Source of the DNA: Candidatus Poribacteria bacterium
Lineage (GTDB): Bacteria > Poribacteria > WGA-4E > WGA-3G
Length of the DNA stretch: 64,000 bases
NCBI GenBank assembly: GCA_022821965.1
Contig: JAJECN010000010.1
Span: 1 to 64,000 of the forward strand
Direction of reading: 5' to 3'
Below the pieces are notes generated by a model. The model saw nothing but the letters and a program-made list of their open reading frames with translations. It did not search any database and had not been told where the DNA came from. Of this stretch, positions 26,627-34,812 are shown in pieces (position 1 is the stretch's first letter; each line of letters starts with the position of its first letter). Both the position numbers and the translations under genes were made by a program.

Positions 26627-26655
26627 TTGACACAACACTCTCGCTCTTTTATAAT
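26627..26655 (+). promoter_or_regulatory. Consensus promoter of the amidohydrolase
   Basis: TTGACA (26627-26632) and TATAAT (26650-26655), both perfect, 17 bases apart. The leader to the ATG at 26813 would be about 150 bases. Confidence 0.8.
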
Positions 26656-26734
26656 AGAGCGAACCTCATCTCGCTTTATAGCAAGTGCCGCCCTATAAGA
26701 CCGAAAAGAGAGGCAAATTGCCAAGACACTATAT

Positions 26735-26763
26735 ATTAAAGCATAATCCAACACATTTGTCAA
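26735..26763 (-). promoter_or_regulatory. Predicted minus-strand promoter far upstream of the cold-shock/Sm gene
   Basis: On the minus strand TTGACA (26758-26763) and TTTAAT (26735-26740) are 17 bases apart. A transcript would have a leader of about 350 bases before the start at 26379 and would run across the plus-strand promoter at 26627. Confidence 0.55.
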
Positions 26764-26812
26764 GTACGAGACGACAGACCTGCCGGTTTCAGTTTTTAAA
26801 GGAGACTTTAGT

Positions 26813-28102
26813 ATGGCAACCACCGATTTGACACATCACATCCAATCCATCCGCCTTGTTGATACACACGAGCACATGAAGCGCGAAGCCGAATGGGTGG
26901 AAAATGGTCCCGATATCCTCCAAGATCTGTTCGGAAACTATGTTCCAGCCGACCTGGTAACAGCCGGTGCCTCTCCAGCAGCGATGGGTAACCTGATGGA
27001 TGCCTCCCAAGACATTGCATCACGGTTTGAAGGTATCCGAGACGCGTGGGAAGCGACACAGTTTACTGGATATGGCGAGGCAGTCAGCCTCATCGCGAAA
27101 CACATCTATGGACTTGACGAACTGACAGGCGATGGACTCGCGGGTGCCGATAACTTAAAGACGCTTCGCACTCCCGGTAAACGTTATCACATTTTACACG
27201 ACATCGCGAATCTTGACCACATTCAAACAGATGACTTTAGTTGGCAGTGTACACCGGACACCTCCGGTCCCGATTTTTTCCTCTATGATCTTTCGTGGGC
27301 GACATTCTGTGGCGGACAGGTCGATCCGAGTGCTATTCACGCTGAAACAGGCGTTGAAGTCAACGACCTCGCATCACTAAAAAGTGCTATGGAGGCGATC
27401 TTTGCCAAGCACGCGCCGTGCGCTATTGCCGTAAAATCGCAGCACGCTTACAATCGCACGCTCAACTGGATCGAAAGGAGCGATGCAGAGGCTGCTACTG
27501 CACTTAACGCCGTACTTACGAAACCCGCTTCAGATATTGACGAAGCAACGCGGCTCTGTCTCGGCGATTGGTGCTGGGCGAGAGGTGTTGAACTCACGAT
27601 TGAACACAATCTTCCCTTTAAAATTCATACTGGCTACTATGCGGGTAACAACCGAATGCCAGTGCGACGTATCCCTGCTGGCAATATGTGTGCGCTGTTC
27701 ACTCGTTATCTTGACGCGAAGTTCGTCTTGATGCACATCGCCTACCCTTACAACGATGAATTGGTCGCGCTTGCGAAACATTATCGTAACATCTGGGTTG
27801 ACTTCTGTTGGGCATGGAGCATTGATCCGTATAGCTCGCGTGATTTCCTCCGCCGATGTATTCATGCGGTGCCGTCAAATAAACTGTTCGCCTTCGGTGG
27901 CGATACAGGATGGCCCACCAGCGCGATGGCTTATGCGATTCAAGCGCGGAACGAAATTCGACGCGCGCTCGAAGCCGAGATTGCGGACGGTTACCTCACC
28001 GAAAAACAGGCGATGGCGTTTGCGACCCGGATTATGAATACAAATCAGTACGACTGCTTCGATATAGGTGGCACTCGCTCAAACATTGCGAAAGCGGCGT
28101 AA
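26813..28102 (+). CDS. Amidohydrolase-superfamily protein, uronate-isomerase-like
   Basis: 429 residues; AAAGGAG lies about 11 bases before the ATG. The metal-binding HxH is seen as DTHEH near residue 20, followed by typical barrel strands: PFKIHTGYYAG (strand 5/6 His), KFVLMHIAYPY (His) and FGGDTGWP with the catalytic Asp. This set matches the amidohydrolase 2/uronate isomerase side of the superfamily, which act on sugar acids or related hydroxy acids. It ends 1 base before the end of the convergent mtnA. The substrate is not known. Confidence 0.85.
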   Translation: MATTDLTHHIQSIRLVDTHEHMKREAEWVENGPDILQDLFGNYVPADLVTAGASPAAMGNLMDASQDIASRFEGIRDAWEATQFTGYGEAVSLIAKHIYGLDELTGDGLAGADNLKTLRTPGKRYHILHDIANLDHIQTDDFSWQCTPDTSGPDFFLYDLSWATFCGGQVDPSAIHAETGVEVNDLASLKSAMEAIFAKHAPCAIAVKSQHAYNRTLNWIERSDAEAATALNAVLTKPASDIDEATRLCLGDWCWARGVELTIEHNLPFKIHTGYYAGNNRMPVRRIPAGNMCALFTRYLDAKFVLMHIAYPYNDELVALAKHYRNIWVDFCWAWSIDPYSSRDFLRRCIHAVPSNKLFAFGGDTGWPTSAMAYAIQARNEIRRALEAEIADGYLTEKQAMAFATRIMNTNQYDCFDIGGTRSNIAKAA

Positions 28103-28103
28103 G

Positions 28104-29144
28104 TTATGCGTCTCGTAAAGCCTTCAGACTATCTGTATAAGGCGCGTGCGCGACACCTTTTTCCGTAATAATCGCCGTGACTAATGCCGCAGGTGTAACA
28201 TCAAATGCGGGACTATAGACCTTCACACCTTCAGGTGCTGTCAGCTTTCCGAAGCCTTCTGTTACCTCTTCCGCTGCCCGCTGTTCAATGGGAATCTCTG
28301 CTCCCGTTTCAAGGGCGAAATCCAAGGTTGAAGTCGGCGCGGCGACATAAAAAGGGATACCGTGTGCCTCTGCAAGGATAGCAACGTTATAGGTGCCGAT
28401 CTTGTTCGCGGTGTCACCGTTTGCCGCAATCCGGTCGGCTCCGACAATAACGCACTGGATTTTACCCTCTTTCATGACCTGTGCTGCCATGTTATCACAG
28501 ATAAGGGTTACATCAATGCCTGCTTGCATGAGTTCCCAAGTGGTGAGACGTGCGCCTTGCAACAGTGGACGCGTCTCATCAGCATAAACTTGAATTTTTT
28601 TACCGGCTTCATGTGCACTGAACATAACGGCTAATGCTGTGCCGTAGTCAGAGGTCGCTAACCCACCGGCGTTGCAGTGTGTTAAAATAGTATCGTTTTC
28701 ATTCAGCAACGCCATGCCGTGCTGCCCGATAGCACGACACATCGCTTTGTCCTCATCAATAATCTCCAAAGCCTCAGCAAGTAGCACCTCTTTGAGTTCT
28801 GGAATCTGAAGATGGTTGTTCTTTTCTGCTGTCTGTGTCATCCTATCAAGTGCCCAAAATAAATTAACAGCTGTTGGTCGCGACGTTGCCAGATAATCGG
28901 TAGCGGACTTGAGTTCAGCGGCAAAATCATCGTAGGTCTCCGCCGTGGAATCCCATATTCCGAGCACCGCGCCCAAGGCACCAGCAATACCGATTGCGGG
29001 TGCACCGCGCACACGTAGCGATTTAATTGCTTCCCAGGTTGATGGAAGATCATCGCAATAAATTTGCTTGAATTCGTTGGGCAACAGCGTCTGGTCGATC
29101 ATCCGAATTCTGCCATCCGCCCACTCAATTGTTGAGACTGCCAT
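28104..29144 (-). CDS. mtnA: S-methyl-5-thioribose-1-phosphate isomerase
   Basis: 346 residues with the eIF2B-alpha-like signature: IKSLRVRGAPAIGIAGALG near 44-62, THCNAGGLATSDYGTAL (catalytic Cys near 157), IVGADRIAANGDTANKIGTY (catalytic Asp) and PFYVAAPTSTLD. It converts methylthioribose-1-phosphate to the ribulose form in methionine salvage. CAGGAGGG lies upstream of the ATG. No other salvage genes are adjacent; it is convergent with the amidohydrolase. Confidence 0.95.
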   Translation of the reverse strand: MAVSTIEWADGRIRMIDQTLLPNEFKQIYCDDLPSTWEAIKSLRVRGAPAIGIAGALGAVLGIWDSTAETYDDFAAELKSATDYLATSRPTAVNLFWALDRMTQTAEKNNHLQIPELKEVLLAEALEIIDEDKAMCRAIGQHGMALLNENDTILTHCNAGGLATSDYGTALAVMFSAHEAGKKIQVYADETRPLLQGARLTTWELMQAGIDVTLICDNMAAQVMKEGKIQCVIVGADRIAANGDTANKIGTYNVAILAEAHGIPFYVAAPTSTLDFALETGAEIPIEQRAAEEVTEGFGKLTAPEGVKVYSPAFDVTPAALVTAIITEKGVAHAPYTDSLKALRDA

Positions 29145-29280
29145 TTTTCGGTAAGGTTCCCTCCTGAAAAAAACGAAGTATATTTGAAAGAAATAGACAA
29201 AAGATTACGGTTGGTGTTAAAAGATGATAGCACTTTCCATGTCATAGGGCAATCAAAATTCACGGTTCAGCTTTTTGATG

Positions 29281-30918
29281 TTAAATAGGACATGTTAGAT
29301 GCCCAAGTTCGTTGGTTAAACGCAGGTTCTCAGAATAATCGACTGGGCAATCGATAACCGAAGGGACCTTCTGACTGAATGCATCTTTGAGTATGGGTAC
29401 CAGTTCGTCACTCCCTTCGACTCTATAGCCCTTGGCACCGAAGGCTTCGGCGTATTTAACAAAATCGGGATTCGTGAAGTCGATGTGTGCGGGTCTGCCA
29501 AAGCCGTTCATCTGTTTCCACTCAATAAGTCCGTAAGCCTCGTCATTGAAGATAAGCGTCACAAAAGGGACACCTGTTCGGACGGCGGTTTCGAGTTCTT
29601 GTGAGTTCATCATGAACCCGCCATCACCGCAGATTGCTAAACATTTACGCTCTGGGTAGATAAGTTTGGCGACGAAAGCCCCAGGTAGTGCAATGCCCAT
29701 GGAGGCGAACCCGTTAGAGATGATGCATGTATTGGGTTGATAGCACGGGTACATGCGGGCAATCCACATCTTGTGTGCCCCAACATCGGAGATGAGAATG
29801 TCATCTTCAGCGAGAACGGAGCGGACATCACTCAGGATTTTTTGTGGTTTCATCGGGAACCCAGCATCATCGCGATGTTGGTCGAGTTGATCGAGTATGA
29901 TTTTCCGCAAGGTGTTTGAGGCATACTCTGAATCTTTAGGATGGATCTCTTGGGACATTAGGTGTCTGAGGCTCTGTCGAATGTTGCCGACCATTTCAAC
30001 ATCAGTGACATAGGCGGCATCACTTTCGCTCGGTTCCGTGTCAATATGGATAAGTTTCTTATTCCGATCAGGATTCCAGAGACGAGGATGGTACTCGACA
30101 ATATCATAGCCGATTGCGATAACAAGGTCTGCCCGGTCAAACCCACAAGAGACGAAATCGTTTGCTTGCAATCCGACACTGAGGAGCGAGAGTCGATGGG
30201 TCCACGGAATACTGCCTTTGCCCATGAAGGTGTGTGCAACCGGAATATTTGTCATCTCAGCGAATTGCGTCAGAATTCGAGAGGCACCTTGACGGACAAC
30301 GCCATTCCCTGCCAGGATAATGGGTTGCTTAGCATCGTTAATCAGCTGCGCGGCGCGTGCCAAACAGGACGCAACGGGTTCTGCCTCACTCGGAAAATCG
30401 TGTGGTACGGGTTCCGCACTGACTTCCATTTTTGCGACATCCTCTGGAAAATCGATGTGTGTCGCACCCGGCTTTTCTCCCATCGCGACCTTAAAGGCTT
30501 TGCTGATTGATTCCGGTATGATTTCAGGGAGGTGGAGGAGTGTATTCCATTTTGTCATCGGTTTGAAGACAGAAACGACATCCATATATTGATGCGATTC
30601 TTTGTGCATCCTGTCGAGGCTTGCTTGTCCGGTGATTGCAACGAGCGGTGCCCTGTCCATATTGGCATCAGCAACTCCCGTGACGAGGTTCATGGCTCCG
30701 GGACCGAGGGTAGAGAGACAGACACCGGCGCGCCCGGTGAGTCGTCCGTAGACATCCGCCATAAAGGCTGCACCGCGTTCATCGCGGGTCTGAATAAATT
30801 GAATATCGGATTCCAATAAGGCATCCATTAAATCCAAGTTCTCCTCACCCGGTAATCCGAAAATATAATCAACGTTTTCGTTTTCTAAGCATTTAACGAT
30901 CAGTTCTGATGCTTTCAT
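29281..30918 (-). CDS. Thiamine-diphosphate-dependent acetolactate-synthase-like enzyme
   Basis: 545 residues with three ThDP-enzyme domains: N-terminal PYR domain with the activating Glu (GLPGEENLDLMDAL), a central DHS-like domain, and a C-terminal PP domain with the metal/ThDP motif GDGGFMMNSQELETAV..FNDEAYG. The sequence resembles catabolic acetolactate synthase (AlsS type) more than the biosynthetic IlvB, but other pyruvate- or glyoxylate-using members cannot be excluded. No small regulatory subunit is adjacent. GGAAGTG lies near the start. A second family member, ilvB, is at 53.6-55.3 kb with its small subunit. Confidence 0.88.
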   Translation of the reverse strand: MKASELIVKCLENENVDYIFGLPGEENLDLMDALLESDIQFIQTRDERGAAFMADVYGRLTGRAGVCLSTLGPGAMNLVTGVADANMDRAPLVAITGQASLDRMHKESHQYMDVVSVFKPMTKWNTLLHLPEIIPESISKAFKVAMGEKPGATHIDFPEDVAKMEVSAEPVPHDFPSEAEPVASCLARAAQLINDAKQPIILAGNGVVRQGASRILTQFAEMTNIPVAHTFMGKGSIPWTHRLSLLSVGLQANDFVSCGFDRADLVIAIGYDIVEYHPRLWNPDRNKKLIHIDTEPSESDAAYVTDVEMVGNIRQSLRHLMSQEIHPKDSEYASNTLRKIILDQLDQHRDDAGFPMKPQKILSDVRSVLAEDDILISDVGAHKMWIARMYPCYQPNTCIISNGFASMGIALPGAFVAKLIYPERKCLAICGDGGFMMNSQELETAVRTGVPFVTLIFNDEAYGLIEWKQMNGFGRPAHIDFTNPDFVKYAEAFGAKGYRVEGSDELVPILKDAFSQKVPSVIDCPVDYSENLRLTNELGHLTCPI

Positions 30919-30986
30919 AGATGCACTTCCTTGTGTTTTTTGAGTATAGGAAAAATTTGTTTTTTCTCTCTGAATTGCTTACTATT

Positions 30987-31015
30987 AATATAACAGATTG
31001 AATTTAGAATTGCAA
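30987..31015 (-). promoter_or_regulatory. Predicted promoter of the acetolactate-synthase-like gene
   Basis: On the minus strand TTGCAA (31010-31015) and TATATT (30987-30992) are 17 bases apart, about 70 bases before the start at 30918. Confidence 0.5.
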
Positions 31016-31068
31016 TTTTAAAGTAGCAAACGTATAAGGGGCACCGTACAATAACGTCACAAATAATT

Positions 31069-34000
31069 ATGGCAAAGAAAATTATCTATCTCTACATTCT
31101 CGTTCTATTTGTAAATTCGCAACCCGTCTTTGCGCAAAGCAACTCAGACGACTTTTCCTACATCACCGAAACACCGGGAGAACTGATTGTCCGTTTACAT
31201 CCAGATGCCTCCAGCGAGCAACTTGAAGCGTTAAGTAGACGACTCGGTGCGGTGTCTATTTCTCCCATCTTTCCACCGACTACGCCTGGTGGACAACACC
31301 CACGACTCCGCCGTAATTATCTCATCCGATTTCCAACAGGGTGGGTGCTGGAGCCCTTACAGCGACGGTATGAACGGCACGCTGCAATTGAGGCAGTTGA
31401 GACGAACCGTCTCAACCGGTTTTGTGCGGAAACGGCACCGAACGACCCAAACTATACAGAACAGTGGAATCTAAATTTGCTAAACATGCCGCAGGCATGG
31501 GAGATTGAACACGGAAAACCACAAGTGACAGTGGCAGTTGTTGATAGTGGTATAGCAACGCAACATCCAGAATTTCGTTTGCAGCTTTGGGAAAACGTCG
31601 GTGAGATTCCACAAAACGGCATTGACGATGACGGAAACGGCTATGTTGACGACAGAAACGGATGGGACTTTAGCGACGCACCGACCCTTCTCGGCAGTGG
31701 CGATTGGACAGAACGCGATAATGACCCTGAAGACGAGGGCGGACACGGGACACATGTCTCTGGTATCATCGCTGCGGAAGCGAACAATGGAATTGGAATT
31801 GCGGGAATCGCCCAAAATTGTCGTTTGATGCCTGTAAGGGCGAGTTTCAAATTTGGAGGTGGCACGTATATTCAGAATGACGATGCCGCTGCTGCCATCG
31901 TCTATGCAGCCGATAGCGGCGCAAGTGTAATTAACATGAGTTGGGGAGATACGGTGCGTGCCTTCATTATAGAAGATGCAATAGAATACGCTTACAATCG
32001 TGGGTGCGTCTTAGTCGGTGCAGCCGGAAATTCAGCAGTATCGGGTTCTTACTATCCCGCGGCTCTCAAAACCGTCGTCTCTGTTGCAGGAGTTGGACAG
32101 GAAAGACAGATGTGGGACGGTTCTAATTTTGGTGCCACAATTAACATCGCCGCACCGGCCGAGGAAATCCTCAGCACAGCACTTAATGGAGAATACCGAA
32201 AGAGGTCCGGGACATCTATGGCGGCTGCCCATGTCTCTGGCGTTGCTGCGCTTGTCCTATCTGCAAGTCCACACGCCACTCATACAGAGGTTCAAGAGAA
32301 ACTAATTGGGACTGCGAACCCACTTTTCATTACTGAACTCGTTGGTGCCGGTTCACTGGATGCACACGCCGCACTCGCCGCTTCAACGCCCTTCATCGCA
32401 CGGATCAACACCGAGCGGACATTCCAGCAAGCTATCGAAAAAATTGAAATCTTCGGCAGCGCAAGTGGTGTTGAATTCACTGCCTACTGGTTAGAGTATG
32501 GTATCGGCGAAATACCGAACTTATGGTTCCCTTTGGGAGCCGTGCAAACCGAACCGAAGTTGAATGCTTGTTTACACGAGTGGGACACTTCCACCTTAGC
32601 AGAAGGTGGGTATACACTACGACTCAGCGTTAAATTGGTAGACGGAGATATCAAGAGAGTTAAAACAGTTGTTGATGTAAGTCACAGATCTCCACTTATT
32701 TTAAGACATGAATCGCAGCCATGGCTTGCCGGAAGCAAACTGGAGCCAATAGTGATGTGGGAAACAGAGGAACTCACCACAGGCAAAATAGAACTCCTCA
32801 CGGCAAATGGAAATATTGATAGAACGGGACACTCAGACGCAGAGAATCTGCTTCATATTGTCAACTTGTCCGACTTGGGTGTTCCGCCGGATGTCTATAT
32901 GTACCGCTTGGTAGCGCGAAATCGTGCAGGATTCTTTCACATTGATAACAACAACGGTGGGTTATATCGGATTGAAGTGCGGAATCCAGCAATTCATTCA
33001 TCGCATCTCTCGCAAGTCGCATCTGCTGATCGTGGGTTGCACGCTATTGCTTCGCCAGTGGATATAAACGGAAATGGAAGATTAGAACTCTTCGCTGTCG
33101 AAATGGATACCGGTACCGCACAAATTTTTGAGATAGGAGATAACAATACCTACGAACAGGTCTTTTCATTCACTGAACCGCTATGGCTCTGGGCGACAGC
33201 GGATACAGATAATGACGGGCTTATAGAGATATTGTGCAACGCTTCAGGCACGGCATTTTTGTTGGAGCAGCCCACACAAGGTGAATTTCCAACGGAACGT
33301 ATCTGGGAAGCGCGAGGGAGCTGGAGTCGGACAATTGTAGATGCGGATGCAGATGGTACGCCTGAAATCTTTGCGCGCGACGATGCGACCAATTCTATTT
33401 CAGTATACGAGGCAGACGGAGATAACAATCATAAAGTTATAGCCACTCTTGAAAATCCCACAGGAGGAGACAACGGACTTAGTGCGAATTTTGCGACAGG
33501 CGATTTTGATGGCGATGGACGGATAGAAATTTTAGTCGGGGACAGCGATGGAGAGTTGTTCATATACGAGGCAGTTGGAAATAACCAATATAGACAAACG
33601 TGGGTAAGTCCACTGTCCGAAGGGATTCCGCAACTTTTTGCCGCTGGAGACCTTGACGGCGATGGAAACGCAGAGTTCGCTATCTGTGCGAAGACGGGGA
33701 CTCAAGTTGGTACCATAAAATTGGATAATCGGTACTATCACTGGCTTTTGACGGTTTTCAGTTCAGAAGGTGATGATACATACCGTCCTGTGTGGCAGCA
33801 GCGTATTCGTGATATACATGACAGCGGGAATGGGATGACTATTGCGGATGCAAACAGTGATGGACGAAATGAACTTTGTATCTCTGTCCAACCGAATTTC
33901 TATCTCGTGCAATATGACGGGACAACGTATCGACCTATCTGGCACCATTCCGCAACAAGCACTTTTGAACCGATTGTGGCGAATCTAAGCGGAGATGGCG

Positions 34001-34677
34001 AAAATATACTGCTATTCAATAGCAATAACACTTTGACGGCTTTCAATCGGAGCTCAAACGGCAGACTTTCAGAGTCATCCGAATCGGTATCTGTTGTGCC
34101 AACCCATCACCCGCGGCTGCTTACCGCTGTGCTTTCACCGCCGAATCAACTTCTGCTGCAGTTTGACAAACCAATGGGTGTCTCAGCGACACACGCTGGA
34201 CGCTACCGTCTGTATAGGCAAGAAAACATGGAAAACGGTTCGGATAGTTATACACCGCGCTCAGCAATCCTCGATAAGACACAAAAACGGGTTGTGCTTA
34301 CATTCTCATCTGAGGTTTTCCGCACTGGAAATTATTATCGGATTGAGGCATTGCAACTTTCGGATATATATGGTGCTGATCTCGCAGACGATGCCAAAAC
34401 TTTGACAATAACGCTCCCCGCACCAACGTTGGCAGCGGCGATTGTCTACCCCAATCCGGCAAAAGAATGCAATCAGGTTACCTTCGATAAAATACCGGTG
34501 GGAACTAACATTTACATTTACGATGTCGGTGGGAACTGTATCGCCTCATTTACTCAGACAGAACATGAAAGAGATAGGAGGGTTTGGGACCTCACAGGGG
34601 TCAGCAGTGGTATTTATATCTATGTTCTTTCATCTGAAAGGGATCAGCGCGTCGGCAAGCTTTCTATCGTCCGCTAA
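31069..34677 (+). CDS. Secreted subtilase with FG-GAP repeats and T9SS-like sorting tail
   Basis: 1202 residues. Signal peptide 1-22; propeptide-like segment 30-115; peptidase S8 domain about 140-430 with the full triad D159 (VVDSG), H226 (HGTHVSG), S383 (GTSMA) and oxyanion N321. Residues about 660-1010 contain repeated FG-GAP/VCBS-type calcium loops (DINGNGRLELF, DTDNDGLIEIL, DADADGTPEIF, DFDGDGRIEIL, DLDGDGNAEF, DANSDGRNEL). The last 80 residues (VYPNPAKECNQVTF...VWDLTGVSSGIYIYVLSSERDQRVGKLSIVR) match the type IX secretion sorting domain layout. An active, exported or surface-bound protease is expected. No clear Shine-Dalgarno is visible. Confidence 0.92.
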   Translation: MAKKIIYLYILVLFVNSQPVFAQSNSDDFSYITETPGELIVRLHPDASSEQLEALSRRLGAVSISPIFPPTTPGGQHPRLRRNYLIRFPTGWVLEPLQRRYERHAAIEAVETNRLNRFCAETAPNDPNYTEQWNLNLLNMPQAWEIEHGKPQVTVAVVDSGIATQHPEFRLQLWENVGEIPQNGIDDDGNGYVDDRNGWDFSDAPTLLGSGDWTERDNDPEDEGGHGTHVSGIIAAEANNGIGIAGIAQNCRLMPVRASFKFGGGTYIQNDDAAAAIVYAADSGASVINMSWGDTVRAFIIEDAIEYAYNRGCVLVGAAGNSAVSGSYYPAALKTVVSVAGVGQERQMWDGSNFGATINIAAPAEEILSTALNGEYRKRSGTSMAAAHVSGVAALVLSASPHATHTEVQEKLIGTANPLFITELVGAGSLDAHAALAASTPFIARINTERTFQQAIEKIEIFGSASGVEFTAYWLEYGIGEIPNLWFPLGAVQTEPKLNACLHEWDTSTLAEGGYTLRLSVKLVDGDIKRVKTVVDVSHRSPLILRHESQPWLAGSKLEPIVMWETEELTTGKIELLTANGNIDRTGHSDAENLLHIVNLSDLGVPPDVYMYRLVARNRAGFFHIDNNNGGLYRIEVRNPAIHSSHLSQVASADRGLHAIASPVDINGNGRLELFAVEMDTGTAQIFEIGDNNTYEQVFSFTEPLWLWATADTDNDGLIEILCNASGTAFLLEQPTQGEFPTERIWEARGSWSRTIVDADADGTPEIFARDDATNSISVYEADGDNNHKVIATLENPTGGDNGLSANFATGDFDGDGRIEILVGDSDGELFIYEAVGNNQYRQTWVSPLSEGIPQLFAAGDLDGDGNAEFAICAKTGTQVGTIKLDNRYYHWLLTVFSSEGDDTYRPVWQQRIRDIHDSGNGMTIADANSDGRNELCISVQPNFYLVQYDGTTYRPIWHHSATSTFEPIVANLSGDGENILLFNSNNTLTAFNRSSNGRLSESSESVSVVPTHHPRLLTAVLSPPNQLLLQFDKPMGVSATHAGRYRLYRQENMENGSDSYTPRSAILDKTQKRVVLTFSSEVFRTGNYYRIEALQLSDIYGADLADDAKTLTITLPAPTLAAAIVYPNPAKECNQVTFDKIPVGTNIYIYDVGGNCIASFTQTEHERDRRVWDLTGVSSGIYIYVLSSERDQRVGKLSIVR

Positions 34678-34795
34678 TACCATTTCTGATTAAAATTGTA
34701 GCATAAACTTTTAGTTTGTGTTTCTTTTGTAGCATAGACTGTTAGTCTGTGCACTAAAGGGCGGGTAATGCGATATAAACTTTTAGAAATGGTAT
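34677..34795. repeat. 119-bp inverted-repeat element between convergent genes
   Basis: ATACCATTTCT (34677-34687) and AGAAATGGTAT (34785-34795) are a perfect 11-bp inverted repeat. Inside are two related 24-bp units (34697-34720 and 34728-34751) of the form TGTAGCATARACTKTTAGTYTGTG, each with an internal palindrome (AAACTTTTAGTTT, AGACTGTTAGTCT). This is the size and layout of a small non-autonomous element; its left end overlaps the stop codon of the subtilase gene. Confidence 0.7.
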
Positions 34796-34812
34796 AAGTT
34801 TCGATTACCGCG

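Larger units (their letters stand above)
26380..26812. other. Divergent intergenic region with overlapping promoters
   Basis: 433 bases between the cold-shock/Sm-like gene (minus) and the amidohydrolase (plus). It contains a full-consensus plus-strand promoter (26627-26655) and a strong minus-strand promoter (26735-26763) placed so that the transcripts overlap. A further TATAAT on the minus strand (26563-26568) could serve as a nearer start for the cold-shock gene. I see no open reading frame of note. Confidence 0.65.

Noticed and set aside
29962-30510. A 182-codon plus-strand frame inside the acetolactate-synthase-like gene
   Set aside because: Antisense shadow of a conserved enzyme gene.
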